Source: Blastomussa wellsi | Lineage: Eukaryota; Cnidaria; Anthozoa; Scleractinia; Plerogyridae | Length of the DNA stretch: 64,000 nt | Direction: 5' to 3' | Assembly: GCA_947652115.1 (NCBI GenBank) | Contig: OX393566.1 | Span: forward strand, 11,032,275 to 11,096,274 | Shown: positions 54,122 to 63,239 of the stretch, piece by piece | Position numbering within the stretch: the first letter of the stretch is position 1 | Layout: each line of letters begins with the position of its first letter | Program-made: the position numbers and the translations under genes | Notes under the pieces: model-generated | What the model was told of the DNA's origin: nothing | What the model saw: the letters and a program-made list of their open reading frames with translations, nothing else | Databases searched by the model: none

Positions 54122-54149
54122 CCGACGAAGGGCTAACGCTCGAAACGTC
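54122..54149 (+). ncRNA. Hammerhead-ribozyme-like motif (mutated core)
   Basis: Plus strand: CCGACGAA, GGGC-TAAC-GCTC, CGAAACGTC, with the same stem I halves (gattcgct ... agctcttgaatc). The invariant U of CUGA is C, so it is probably inactive. It lies in the sense orientation of the attached GIY-YIG copy, as in the other two. Confidence 0.6.
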
Positions 54150-54223
54150 AGCTCTTGAATCTCTTTACGGTGGCCAATTGACATTATCAACCCAGTTGAT
54201 AAAACCAAATTATATTGTTATAC

Positions 54224-54268
<45 letters not shown>

Positions 54269-54275
54269 CTATTCA

Positions 54276-54288
54276 TTTATTGAGAAAG
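54276..54288. repeat. Target-site duplication of the Penelope insertion (right)
   Basis: tttattgagaaag, identical to 51722-51734. The host DIRS-like sequence resumes after it. Confidence 0.85.
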
Positions 54289-54642
54289 GCCCCAAACACA
54301 ACAACAAATGGGATAGCCAATTCCAGCTGCAAATATCTATAAAAGAACAATTACTTATTGTATTCCTGTTATAAATTATTGTATTCTTATAACCGTGGGG
54401 CAATCACTACGACCGAATCAAAGGTGTAAAAATTAACGTGACATAATCGAACTGTGGCAAGGCCCGAGCTAAGCCAACGGCCGCTGATTGTAAATCAAGG
54501 CAAGTCAAGAAAAAATGTCACTCGATAATAAGAGACATACAACAGAAACGGTTGCAAGGCGAACAGACTAAAGCCACCGCCCTCGAAAGAGCGAACAGTA
54601 ACCATAAACTGTCAACTACGACGAGATTTGGCGCTCGATGAG

Positions 54643-55020
54643 CTAGACGGAGCTGGCGATGAGGCTCGACGCTGGAACGCCCCCAGTTGGCGAGGTCACA
54701 GAAGAAAGAGGCGTTGTTGACGTGGAAGCTTGCCCATCCTTTGCCCTCTCTGCAGCTAATGCTGCTTGTACAGTTTGCGAGATGACTGCCACGAGCTCTG
54801 GCGAAATCGCAGACGGGATTAACCCCGAACCGCCCGCTCCAAGATCTCTTGAACTGGAAGGGGTCAATCGAGGGATGCCATGCAAAGAAGGAATTTCAGT
54901 ACTCGGCGGTGGAATGTCATCGCCAGAACCGGTCTCTTCCGTAAACAAGGCGGCTTGCACACTGTAATTCGTTTGGCGATGCATAATCCAACGACCAAAG
55001 ACGAAAAAACGAAGGAACAC
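54643..55020 (-). CDS. Gag-like ORF of the DIRS-like element
   Basis: Minus-strand frame of 125 codons, including the segment SGLIPSAISPELVAVISQTV followed by QAALAAERA and a Ser/Thr/Pro/Gly-rich tail. This resembles the first ORF of cnidarian DIRS-like elements in composition and position (upstream of RT on the same strand). No zinc knuckle is visible. The first ATG of the frame (about 55020) may not be the real start; MHRQTNYSVQ near 54983 is an alternative. It ends at 54643 and is separated from RT by about 350 bases plus the Penelope insertion. Confidence 0.55.
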   Translation of the reverse strand: MFLRFFVFGRWIMHRQTNYSVQAALFTEETGSGDDIPPPSTEIPSLHGIPRLTPSSSRDLGAGGSGLIPSAISPELVAVISQTVQAALAAERAKDGQASTSTTPLSSVTSPTGGVPASSLIASSV

Positions 55021-55765
55021 AATGGATTAAAGACGACGATCACACAGGAGAACAGCACGAAGGCTTCGCAAACTCAAAGTCAGAGTGAATGCACAATGAT
55101 TCTCGAAACCCCTGCGACCAGGCCACCCAGCAGCAACACGAGTCGCCATGAAGAAGACCGCTGCTTGCATTGTCTTGATTTTAACTTCGCCTAAATTACA
55201 TTTAGCCACATTTAAAATCAATTCCCACTTTACTTAAAATGTGAAATTTTCTCAGTGGTATAACTTTTTAAGGATTTTCAGCATTTTGCGAGATGCAAAT
55301 TTTGCTAAAATTCGCTACCCCAAAATGTACACAAAGAATACTAGGGCAGTCTCTGTGCTTGTATAAATACTTGACAAAAATAGTACATCCAATTGCATTG
55401 CAAATGGATTCTCAATGTGCTTTCCGATTTTTCTTGTACAACTGTAATTTCCCATGCTATGCTCAGACCTCTGTAAACACTCGATAAACGCTGTCTCTAC
55501 GATATATCTTAAGGTTCTGCATTGTGTACTGCTTAAGTGTATATACCATTTTACAGACCAATTTACAGTGTGGGTTTACTATATAGTATCATCACAAAAA
55601 GTTCAAAGCGTTTTATGCTCTGTTCATTGCAAAATTGAGTATCTACATCTAGCACATCTTCTTGAACATGCGTCCTTTTTAAAACAAATTTTGGCCCAAT
55701 TGTGTCAAAACCAAAAGCACCAAAAATACAGTTTTCTATTGTGCCATTTTAAATGCAGAAACTTA
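55021..55765. other. Stretch without recognisable genes
   Basis: Probably the 5' flank or untranslated end of the DIRS-like element up to about 55200, then AT-rich DNA. No motif is recognised. Confidence 0.4.
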
Positions 55766-56546
55766 GGGACCGTTCATTTTTTATGAGGTAGTGGGGGCTG
55801 GTGGGATTGAGGGGGGCCATGCAAAAAAAATGGCCTCAAAGGGGGGGCCAGCCAAAAAAATATTGTCTATAAGGGGGGATCACTCCAAACATTGCCCTAA
55901 AATGTTGTAATGACAGCATCTATGATGGGGCTAAATGTTCTACCAAAATGCCCTAATATTGCATTTCTGAGGTTCTAAAAATAAAATGTTTTCCGGGGCA
56001 CCATGCCCCCCAGACCCCCCTAGTTTATAATGGATGGAAAATCATCAACTCAAAACCACTTGATAAAGTTCACTCCCAATAACAAACAGCACCTTGTTTA
56101 TCAAAAGAAAAGACAGCTTTCCATGGCCAGTGCACACGTAAATATTTAAAAATTATTTCTACTATTTTCACTTTAAACTGCAGTAAATGAATCTACAAAT
56201 ATTAAAAAATGTCTGCCAGATTGGCGTAAAATAGCATTTCTGAAGTTCTGAAATTCTAAATTTTTCCTGGGGAGAATGCCCCCAAACCCCCTTAGCTGGG
56301 GTACTTATTGGGTTGAAAATACAGTCACAGTATACAAAGGCAGCTCCTGACAAAGGACATGTCCCATAGGTAAAAACAGTTTTTGGTGGGGGGTAATTTA
56401 AAAATTTTACATTTAAGAGGGGGGGGGGGGGGGGGCAGGGAAAAAATATCTGGTTTAGAGGGGTGGCCATCATATGCTACAGAGACTATCTACCAAATCC
56501 CACCAGCCCCCGCCCCCTCCCTACCCCATAAAAAATGAACGGTCCC
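55766..56546. mobile_element. PIF/Harbinger-type MITE (781 bp), TTA target duplication
   Basis: The tip gggaccgttcattttttatg is mirrored by cataaaaaatgaacggtccc, and the repeat continues through the gggggctggtgggatt block (about 55 bases). TTA flanks both sides (55763-55765 and 56547-56549). Inside are two related blocks (about 55950-56025 and 56225-56300) around ccccagacccccctag and cccccaaaccccctta. No transposase is present. Confidence 0.85.
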
Positions 56547-57137
56547 TTAGAGAACTGAAATACTGCTTTTGAAGAGGTTGAATTAAAAAGATTAAATACT
56601 GCAAATTTTAGTCTCAGTGTAAGAGTAAGCAACAGCTGTCAAGGGTAAAGACATTCAGACAATCTTGCACAAAACTGTTGAGACACTCGTACGAAATAGG
56701 GGACCACACAGTTCCCCACCTTATTGAAGAATACTAAAACAGGTTGCTTGTCATTACACTCCCCTTCCGTCAGTTCAATGTGTTTGAAAAATGTTTCATT
56801 CATCATTCTGTCAAAATTCAACATTGTATGAGGGAGAGGGGGCATACAAAATAAATGTCCCGCACATTGTTATAAATGTCTCGACCCTTTTTGCAAAAGA
56901 TTGTAGCTTACATGTACAGTATTACATTGCAAGCTTGATGTGCATAGGCGGGGCGTATCTAATAGATTGGAATCGATTTTCGGAAAGCTAATCGATTAAT
57001 TGATAATACTCGATAGCACTTGATACTGTTAATTGATTAGTCAGTTTAACCGATTGAAATCGATTGAAATCAATCACAATTTTAGATTTTTTTGTAAAAA
57101 AATAACACCGCTTAGCTGGCATGTAGGTGTATGTGGT
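56547..57137. other. Stretch without recognisable genes
   Basis: No credible ORF. 56965-57090 is enriched in attgat/atcgatt words (for example taatcgattaattgat) similar to those at 716-840. Confidence 0.4.
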
Positions 57138-57195
57138 CATTCATTCATTCATTCATTCATTCATTCATTCATTCATTCATTCATTCATTCATTCA
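57138..57195 (+). repeat. (CATT)n microsatellite
   Basis: About 14 uninterrupted cattcatt-type repeats. Confidence 0.95.
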
Positions 57196-57216
57196 GTGGG
57201 TGAGTGAGTGATCAAG

Positions 57217-57300
57217 TGTAGAGAACTGGGGCTTGTTTAGTATTAAGTGCAAAGGACTGGCACTAGCAAGTGGAGATGTAGAAGAATGGCGAGTATGGAA
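57217..57300 (+). repeat. 5' LTR (recognisable part)
   Basis: tgtagagaactggggcttgt through gagatgtagaagaatggcga. It matches 63054-63139 with few substitutions and a 6-bp indel (ccggta present only in the 3' copy), then the copies diverge. Confidence 0.75.
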
Positions 57301-57453
57301 CACCTTTTGCGACCGGTTTTGGTATGTTTTTGAGCTTATTTGTGTTTTTTGCCGTGACCACTTGCTTGAGTCACCCGCCATAGTACGTCAGAGCTTTATT
57401 CAGCACTAGCATCTGTTTTTCAAAGTCCAAAGGAATCACCTCGGGCGTTTTCG

Positions 57454-58028
57454 ATGAATGTCCTAGATCTGAGACAGCAAATTATGTTTGCATGTGGTGA
57501 AGAAGATAATGACACATCTCTAAAGTATGACCCTTGGCACATACAACAACTGTTCCTTCGGTCAGTAGAAACTGGTTTGCAGGATGAAAAGTATTCGTGC
57601 AAAGATCCGCCCATTTTTAAAGGGTGCGATTGTGACAGATGAAGTGTTGATGCAGCAGATGAGCATGGCCACCTCAGCAGAAAAGGAAAGGGACAGGAAA
57701 CTAAGAAGCAACAGCAAGCCAAAACCAACAGCATTATCAGTATCTGCAGTTTCTGAGGACTCGCCCAAAGCCAAGACAGATCGTAAGAAGTCCACCCATC
57801 AGAACGATTTTCTAGCAGCTATCAGTGCAATTAAGTCAGAGGTTGAGGCACTGAAAGGAGAGATCAGAAAGAAGAACAATGACCAAAGTGTACCTCCTGG
57901 GAAGGAGCTGGAGCGAAGAAGACCGCCCATGTGTTCGAGCTGTTTTGAGAGCAAGAAGGAATGTTGCAATCACTGTTTTAAGTGTGGGAGCGACTCCCAT
58001 TTTGCGATGCAGGAAGCAGTTAAACATT
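57454..58028 (+). pseudogene. Gypsy gag with cysteine-rich end (frameshifted)
   Basis: The first frame (57454-57642) reads NVLDLRQQIMFACGEEDND and WHIQQLFLRSVETGLQDEK. A frameshift near 57590 moves to 57584-58028 (AKIRPFLKGAIVTDEVLMQQ), followed by a Lys/Ser-rich linker and a predicted coiled coil (FLAAISAIKSEVEALKGEIR). The end is Cys/His-rich, MCSSCFESKKECCNHCFKCG then SDSHF, like the metal-binding end of related elements. The frame stops at 58027-58029 in a degraded stretch, in the same frame as the MYND finger downstream. Confidence 0.8.
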
Positions 58029-58042
58029 AATCGACTGCTCCC

Positions 58043-58288
58043 GTGAGACAGGAAGCAGTCGTGAATCAACCAGAGTCTCACCGATGTTACCACTGCTGTA
58101 AAACTGGAGAAGAGCATGGACAACTTAAAAGATGTAGTCAATGTCAAAGTGGATGGTACTGCCCTGAAAAATGCCACAAAGAACACTGGCCTGAACATAA
58201 GGTGTTGTGTCAAGCAACAAGTCATCTCTCTGAGAAAGGCACCAGTAAAACAAAGAGTTTATTGACCCAGCTTGTGTTAGCCATTTAA
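58043..58288 (+). pseudogene. MYND zinc finger continuing the gag frame
   Basis: In the same frame as gag and 14 bases after its stop: CYHCCKTGEEHGQLKRCSQC then QSGWYCPEKCHKEHWPEHKV with a final Cys. The spacing CX2C...CX2C...CX3C...HX3C is a complete MYND finger. MYND domains mediate protein-protein contacts. Here it sits between gag and protease, so the ancestral product was probably gag-MYND-pol. A frameshift near 58285-58310 then leads to the protease frame. The stop before it may be secondary. Confidence 0.85.
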
Positions 58289-58304
58289 CTCGAGTGAGCA
58301 TGCT

Positions 58305-60270
58305 AAAGTTATCGGCCTTGTTGGCAAGAAGTGTAAGGTAAAATGCTTGCTTAATGACTGTGAATTTGACATGTTATGGGACACTGGTGCCCAGGTATCA
58401 ACAATACCAGTTGAATCACTTCAGCAACACTTAGGACAAGAAGCCATTAAACAGTTGTCTGAGCTCCTGGATACAAATCTAAACTTAACAGCAGTGAATG
58501 GGACTAAAGTACCCTACATTGGGTGGGTGGAAGTCAGAATGAAGTTAACTCCCCCCAACGGTGATAGTAATCAAGAGGAACTGTTAGTACCTTTCTTAGT
58601 AACAGCAGAGAAAATGGACTGTCCTATTTTAGGATACAATGTCATTGAAGAATTAGTAAACCAGGACCAGAATTCAAAGTCAACAATTTACAAAAGCTTC
58701 CCTGGAACAGATAAGTCAAAGTTAGATGCCCTGGTAAACTTTATTCAGAGTTCAGATGCCATTTGTCAAGTGAGAACTGGAAGGAGGGATGTGGTCATTC
58801 CTAAGGATAGCACAGTTGCTGTTAACTGTCGTGCAAACACAGGACCTGTGAACAAGCAAACGCCAGTGTTATTTGAGCCAGATAAATTGGCACAGTTACC
58901 AGAGGGCTTGGAAATTAATGAAACATTGTTAAACATCAAACCAGGAAAAACATCTAAAGTACAAGTTGCTGTCTGCAATGGGACAGGTCATGACATCGTG
59001 CTTAAGGGTCGCACCTCGCTAGGAGTTCTTCAGGCAGTTAAATCAGTGACAGCAGCAGATGTTAGGCTGAGTGATTGCACAACCCAGTATGTCCATAAAC
59101 ATCTTGAAAAGCAGGAACCTCGGGTATCGACAGGTTCAACTCCCCGTGAGCAACAAGACAAAGAAGGCAAAAACCCTCTCCCAGCAGTTGATCTCAGTGG
59201 CTTGGATTACGACCAGCGGATTGTAGCTGAAACAATGCTAAGAGAAGAGTATGAGTCATTTTCATCCAATGATGAAGAGATTGGTTGCATCCCTGATCTG
59301 GAAATGGAGATTAATGTGAAGGATAGCCAGCCAGTTCAGAAGAAGTACTCATCAATCCCCAGACCACTGTACCCAGAGGTTAAACAGTACATTGAGGACC
59401 TTCTAAACCAGAATTTCATTACTAAATCCAAGTCTCCTTATCCGAAAGAAAGATGGGTCATTAAGGCTATGCATTGACTATTGAGAACTTAATCGCAGGA
59501 CCATCGCTGACAGACATCCAATACCTAGAGTCCAAGAAACCCTGTATAGCCTGGGTGGAAATAGTTGGTTTAGTGTGCTTGATGAAGGCAAGGCATATCA
59601 TCAGGGGTTTGTAAGCAAAGAAAGTAGAGTAGCCACAGCATTCATTACACCGTGGGGTCTCTATGAATGGGTTAGGATTCCTTTTGGATTGATGAATGCA
59701 CCCGCGAATTTTCAACGGTTTATGGAACAATGCTTGGGTGAACTGAGGGACAAAGCAGCTATACCATACCTTGATGACATCATAGTGTTCAGTAGCACCT
59801 TCGAAGAACATAATTATAGAGCATCTGAGGACAGTACTAAGAAAGTTACATGAACATGGAGTAAAATTAAAGCCACGTTAGTGTAGTCTGTTCAAACGTG
59901 AGGTCAAGTTTCTGGGAAGAGTTGTCAGGTGATGGTTACCGAATAGACCCAAGCTGTGTAAAAGCTATTGGAAAGCTCAAGGAAGCAGTACCCAAGACTG
60001 TTGGGGATGTCAGGCAGCTTGCTGGAATATTAAGTTATTACCGAAGGTACATTAAGAACTTTGCGAAGATTGCCAAACCAATGTATGACCTGCTAACCAC
60101 CACAGGAAAGGATGGACAGCCACTTTCAAAAACACCAATCACTTGGGGAAGGGAGCAGCAACTAGCCCTTCAAGACTTAGTGGGACACCAGTAATCCACC
60201 TATTATGGCTTAACCAGATTTCTCAAAAGCATTCACTCTCCACACTGATACAAGTAAGAATGGCCTAGGG
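58305..60270 (+). pseudogene. Gypsy aspartic protease and reverse transcriptase (broken)
   Basis: Frame 58305-59477: KCKVKCLLNDCEFDMLWDTG AQ shows the retropepsin active site (DTGAQ). A long region follows with ILGYNVIEELV (flap-side motif), then the RT start (PLYPEVKQYIEDLLNQNFIT). Near 59435-59480 a deletion with frameshift removes part of the fingers. CIDY is followed by TGA where Arg (CGA) is expected. 59575-59853 has [12 protein letters not shown] (motif A, Asp), [16 protein letters not shown] and the catalytic YLDDII. A further indel precedes the thumb, which continues in 59898-60194. At least five lesions are present. Confidence 0.88.
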
Positions 60271-60273
60271 GCA

Positions 60274-61548
60274 GTGTTGTACCAAAATCAGGATGGAGTC
60301 ATGAGAGTCATTGCTTATGCTTCACGAGCACTGTCAGCAGCTGAAAAGAAGTACCACCTACATGCAGGAAAACGTGAGTTTCTGGCTCTAAAATGGGCAG
60401 TCACTGACCATTTTCGTGATTACCTGTACTACTCTCCAAAGTTTACTGTTTTCACGGACAATAACCCCTTGACATACATCTTAACATCAGCAAAACTGAA
60501 TGCAACAGGTTTACGGTGGGTCAATGAACTGGCCGACTTTCACTTCAACATCAGATACCGTCCAGGCAAGGCCAATGCAGATGCCGACACCCTATCTCAT
60601 ATGCTGATCAGCTTCAAGGACTATATGAAAGGCTGTTCAGAAGAAGTTACTCAGGATGGTTTGGACGCTGTCACATCGTCAATCCATGAAACTAACAATG
60701 TTCAAACTGCCTGGTTATCTTCTCTTACAGCAGTACCTGACATTTTGAAGGAAGAGCATGTTGACATTTCAACTGTGCCACGCGATGAACTTGTGATAGC
60801 TCAACAGGAAGACCCAGCAGTTGTTCGTGTTTTACGTTTCAAGAGAAGTGGAAGATGCCCCACCTATCAGGAAAGACAGAAGGAGCCAGCTATTGTACGA
60901 CAGCTCTTACATGAATGGAACAAACTGTTTGTTGCCCAAGATGGAATTCTTTATCACAAGTCTGGATCTAGAGACCAAATGGTCCTACCCAAGAAATACC
61001 ACAAAAGGGTATACCGGTACGAAGAATTGCATGAAAACATGGGGCACCTGGGCATGGACAGAGTGGTAGAACTAGCTAGAGAACGTTTCTATTGGCCTTT
61101 TATGAGGGCAGACATTACCCATTATGTCACAAAAGTGTGCCGTTGCCTGAAGCAAAGAAAACCTGCAACTCACTTGCATGCACCACTTCAACCTATCACT
61201 TCTACAGCACCTTTCCAACTTGTCTCTATGGATTATGTTCATCTAGAACCAAGCTCTGGCGGATACCAATATATATTGGTGATCATGGACCACTACACCA
61301 GATTTGCCCAAGCGTATGCCACTCGAGATATGTCCGCCAAGACTGCTGCCAATAAACTATATAATGACTTCATTATGAGATTTGGGTTTCGAGAAAACAT
61401 CCATCACAACCAGGGTGGCGAATTCGAAAACAAGGTCTTCCACAGTCGTGAAAAATTGAGTGGGATTAGACATTCACGACAACACCCTACCACCCACAAA
61501 GGAACGGGCAGGTTGAAAGGTTCAACCAAACACTTCTATCAATGCTGA
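60274..61548 (+). CDS. Gypsy RNase H and integrase core (open frame)
   Basis: The longest intact stretch of this element (424 codons, beginning mid-domain). RNase H: VIAYASRALSAAEKKYHLHA and KREFLALKWAV (Glu), VFTDNNPLTYIL (Asp), YRPGKANADADTLSH (His/Asp). Integrase: HHCC zinc domain (HENMGHLGMDRV ... CRCLKQRK, with the first Cys pair partly changed), first catalytic Asp in LVSMDYVHL, and the second block HHNQGGEFEN. Here the usual catalytic Asp of H-D-Q-G is Asn (aac). The frame ends at 61546-61548 where the rest of the catalytic core is in another frame. Confidence 0.88.
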   Translation: MLYQNQDGVMRVIAYASRALSAAEKKYHLHAGKREFLALKWAVTDHFRDYLYYSPKFTVFTDNNPLTYILTSAKLNATGLRWVNELADFHFNIRYRPGKANADADTLSHMLISFKDYMKGCSEEVTQDGLDAVTSSIHETNNVQTAWLSSLTAVPDILKEEHVDISTVPRDELVIAQQEDPAVVRVLRFKRSGRCPTYQERQKEPAIVRQLLHEWNKLFVAQDGILYHKSGSRDQMVLPKKYHKRVYRYEELHENMGHLGMDRVVELARERFYWPFMRADITHYVTKVCRCLKQRKPATHLHAPLQPITSTAPFQLVSMDYVHLEPSSGGYQYILVIMDHYTRFAQAYATRDMSAKTAANKLYNDFIMRFGFRENIHHNQGGEFENKVFHSREKLSGIRHSRQHPTTHKGTGRLKGSTKHFYQC

Positions 61549-61551
61549 GAG

Positions 61552-62645
61552 CTCTACCAGAGAAACAGTAATCCCGCTGGCGTGACCATCTCAACAAGGT
61601 TGTCCATGTATACAATTGTACTCGTCACAACTCTACTGGCTTCTCACCGTTCTATATCTTATTTGGTAGAAATCCAAGGCTACCAATCGATTTAATGTTT
61701 GGCTTGAAACCTCCTGAAGGCTATACAAGATATCATGATTATGTCAAGAACTGGCGAAGAGCAATGAATGAAGCTTACGATTTGGCCTCTGCCAATGCCA
61801 AGAAAAGTGCAGACATGGGAAAGCAGCAGTATGACAAGAAAGTCAGACGCACAAAGCTATGTGAAGGAGATCGCGTTCTAGTAAGGAACATGACTGAGCG
61901 CTGTGGCCCAGGAAAGCTACGACCGTACTGGGAGCAAGAAATTTATGTTGTAACAGAGAAGAGAAAGGATGTGCCCGTTTATGAAGTGAAACCAGAGACT
62001 GGAAATGGACGATCAAGAGTCTTGCACGGAAACCTGCTACTACCATGTTCACACTTAACTGTTGAAACACCACTCAAGTCGTCCAAGAGTCGCTGTGCAT
62101 TGTCTAGGAGAACCAACAAACAGCAGGCTTCACAAGAGGGAACAGCCGGAACTACGGATGAGAACATTCTCAGTCTAACTCCTGACCAACTTCAAAAATT
62201 ATACAGATGTGCGAGTTATCATGCTGAAGACAAGTGTGGAATTGTTCCAGAGTTAGTTGAACAGGACACCGGAACAGAAACGGAACACGATCCTTGTCAA
62301 GTTGATGGCCCGAGATCAGAGGAAGATGTTGTCGACTCAGGGGATGTAAATAATATGGTAGATGATGAAGCTGAAGATGGCTTACCTTTACGAAAGTCAC
62401 AACGTCTAAGCAAACCACCTGTTAGGATGACCTATGATGTAATGGGACAGCCATCGTTTCAACCCAGCTCCACAGCAGGAATTCAAGTCATCGCAGCATC
62501 GTATCCACAGCAGTTATGGCAACCTGTTACAGTACCATGGATGTTGCAACCTGTCCTGCAGTCCTATTTTGTACCCTTTCCAGTATGGGTTCATCCTATG
62601 TATCCTATGCCTATGCAGTGTTACTTGCAGCCCTTTGGAAGTTGA
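61552..62645 (+). pseudogene. Gypsy integrase C-terminus and Gln/Pro-rich tail
   Basis: After the frameshift, VVHVYNCTRHNSTGFSPFYI continues the integrase (61600 onward), following a TAA at about 61569. The open frame from 61695 has MFGLKPPEGYTRYHDYVKNW, a C-terminal DNA-binding segment (QQYDKKVRRTKLCEGDRVLV), and PYWEQEIYVVTEKRKDVPVY. An acidic linker follows, then LRKSQRLSKPPVRMTYDVMG and a hydrophobic, Pro/Tyr/Met-rich end. No chromodomain is seen. The stop is at 62643-62645. Confidence 0.85.
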
Positions 62646-63040
62646 GAGAAAAGGAACTAAATTGTTCCAGTTAAAGCCATATTTTTTAGATAAGATAAAT
62701 GTTTCGTTTGTATTGCCGGATTTCGTACGTGTATAGCATTTTGTTCGTGTTGAGATATAGTCTCGTTTTATTAAGAGATTTTTTTTCTATCTCAGCATGT
62801 TCTTTGTGCAAGCAAATCAAATAAGGTTATAGGTAAAGGCATTATTAATCGGACAGTGATGCTGCAGCAAGATTCTAGGGCAGGACATTTGAGTACAATA
62901 TAAGCTGTTATTCTGGCCTGATCAACCAGAATCACTATGTTACTCCATGATGAGATACAAGAATACACAAGGAACTGTTATATGAGATAACCTGCCAGAG
63001 ACTATTGTCTATTCGTTCATGTTGAGGACAACACTTTTTT

Positions 63041-63053
63041 AGAAAGGGAGAAA
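63041..63053 (+). promoter_or_regulatory. Polypurine tract of the Gypsy element
   Basis: agaaagggagaaa immediately before the 3' LTR start (tgtagagaactggg), the expected plus-strand priming site. Confidence 0.8.
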
Positions 63054-63139
63054 TGTAGAGAACTGGGACTTGTTTAGTATTACCGGTAAGTGCAAAGGAC
63101 TGGCACTAGCAAGCGGAGATGTAGAAAAATGGCGAGCCA
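63054..63139 (+). repeat. 3' LTR (recognisable part)
   Basis: Matches 57217-57300. The remainder of this LTR, perhaps to about 63215, has no counterpart at the 5' end. Confidence 0.75.
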
Positions 63140-63239
63140 TGAATGGCGAGCAAACGTTTTATTAAAGAGGTTAAATCAGTCGTTTGGTTGTTTACTTTGC
63201 AATTAACCCAACACAAGAACCAATCAAATTGCCGCTTAT

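Larger units (their letters stand above)
51735..54275 (-). mobile_element. Penelope-like element with an inverted 3' copy attached
   Basis: The main part (53700-51735, -) has RT then GIY-YIG and 3' region. The rest (53701-54275, +) is a second copy of the GIY-YIG and 3' region in opposite orientation. They meet at a 24-bp inverted repeat around 53653-53724. A 13-bp target duplication brackets the whole unit, so both parts entered together. Partial and inverted copies of this kind are known in Penelope-like elements. Both parts carry hammerhead-like motifs. Confidence 0.9.
49350..55020 (-). mobile_element. DIRS-like YR retrotransposon split by a Penelope insertion
   Basis: The minus-strand order is a gag-like ORF (55020-54643), RT N-terminal part (51707-51309), RT/RNase H (51284-50241) and tyrosine recombinase (50334-49350). 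The Penelope element with 13-bp duplication (51722-51734 and 54276-54288) separates gag from RT. Terminal repeats were not identified, so limits are those of the coding region. The RT is deleted around its first catalytic motif and several stops are present. Confidence 0.8.
57217..63139 (+). mobile_element. Ty3/Gypsy-type LTR retrotransposon with MYND finger
   Basis: Direct repeats starting tgtagagaactggg at 57217 and 63054 share about 85 bases. Between them in order are gag (57454-58028), a MYND finger (58043-58288), aspartic protease, RT, RNase H, integrase and a C-terminal tail (to 62645). A polypurine tract agaaagggagaaa (63041-63053) abuts the 3' repeat. RT before RNase H before integrase is the Gypsy order. 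Several stops and frameshifts show it is defective. The two repeats diverge beyond their first 85 bases, so one LTR is rearranged. Confidence 0.88.
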
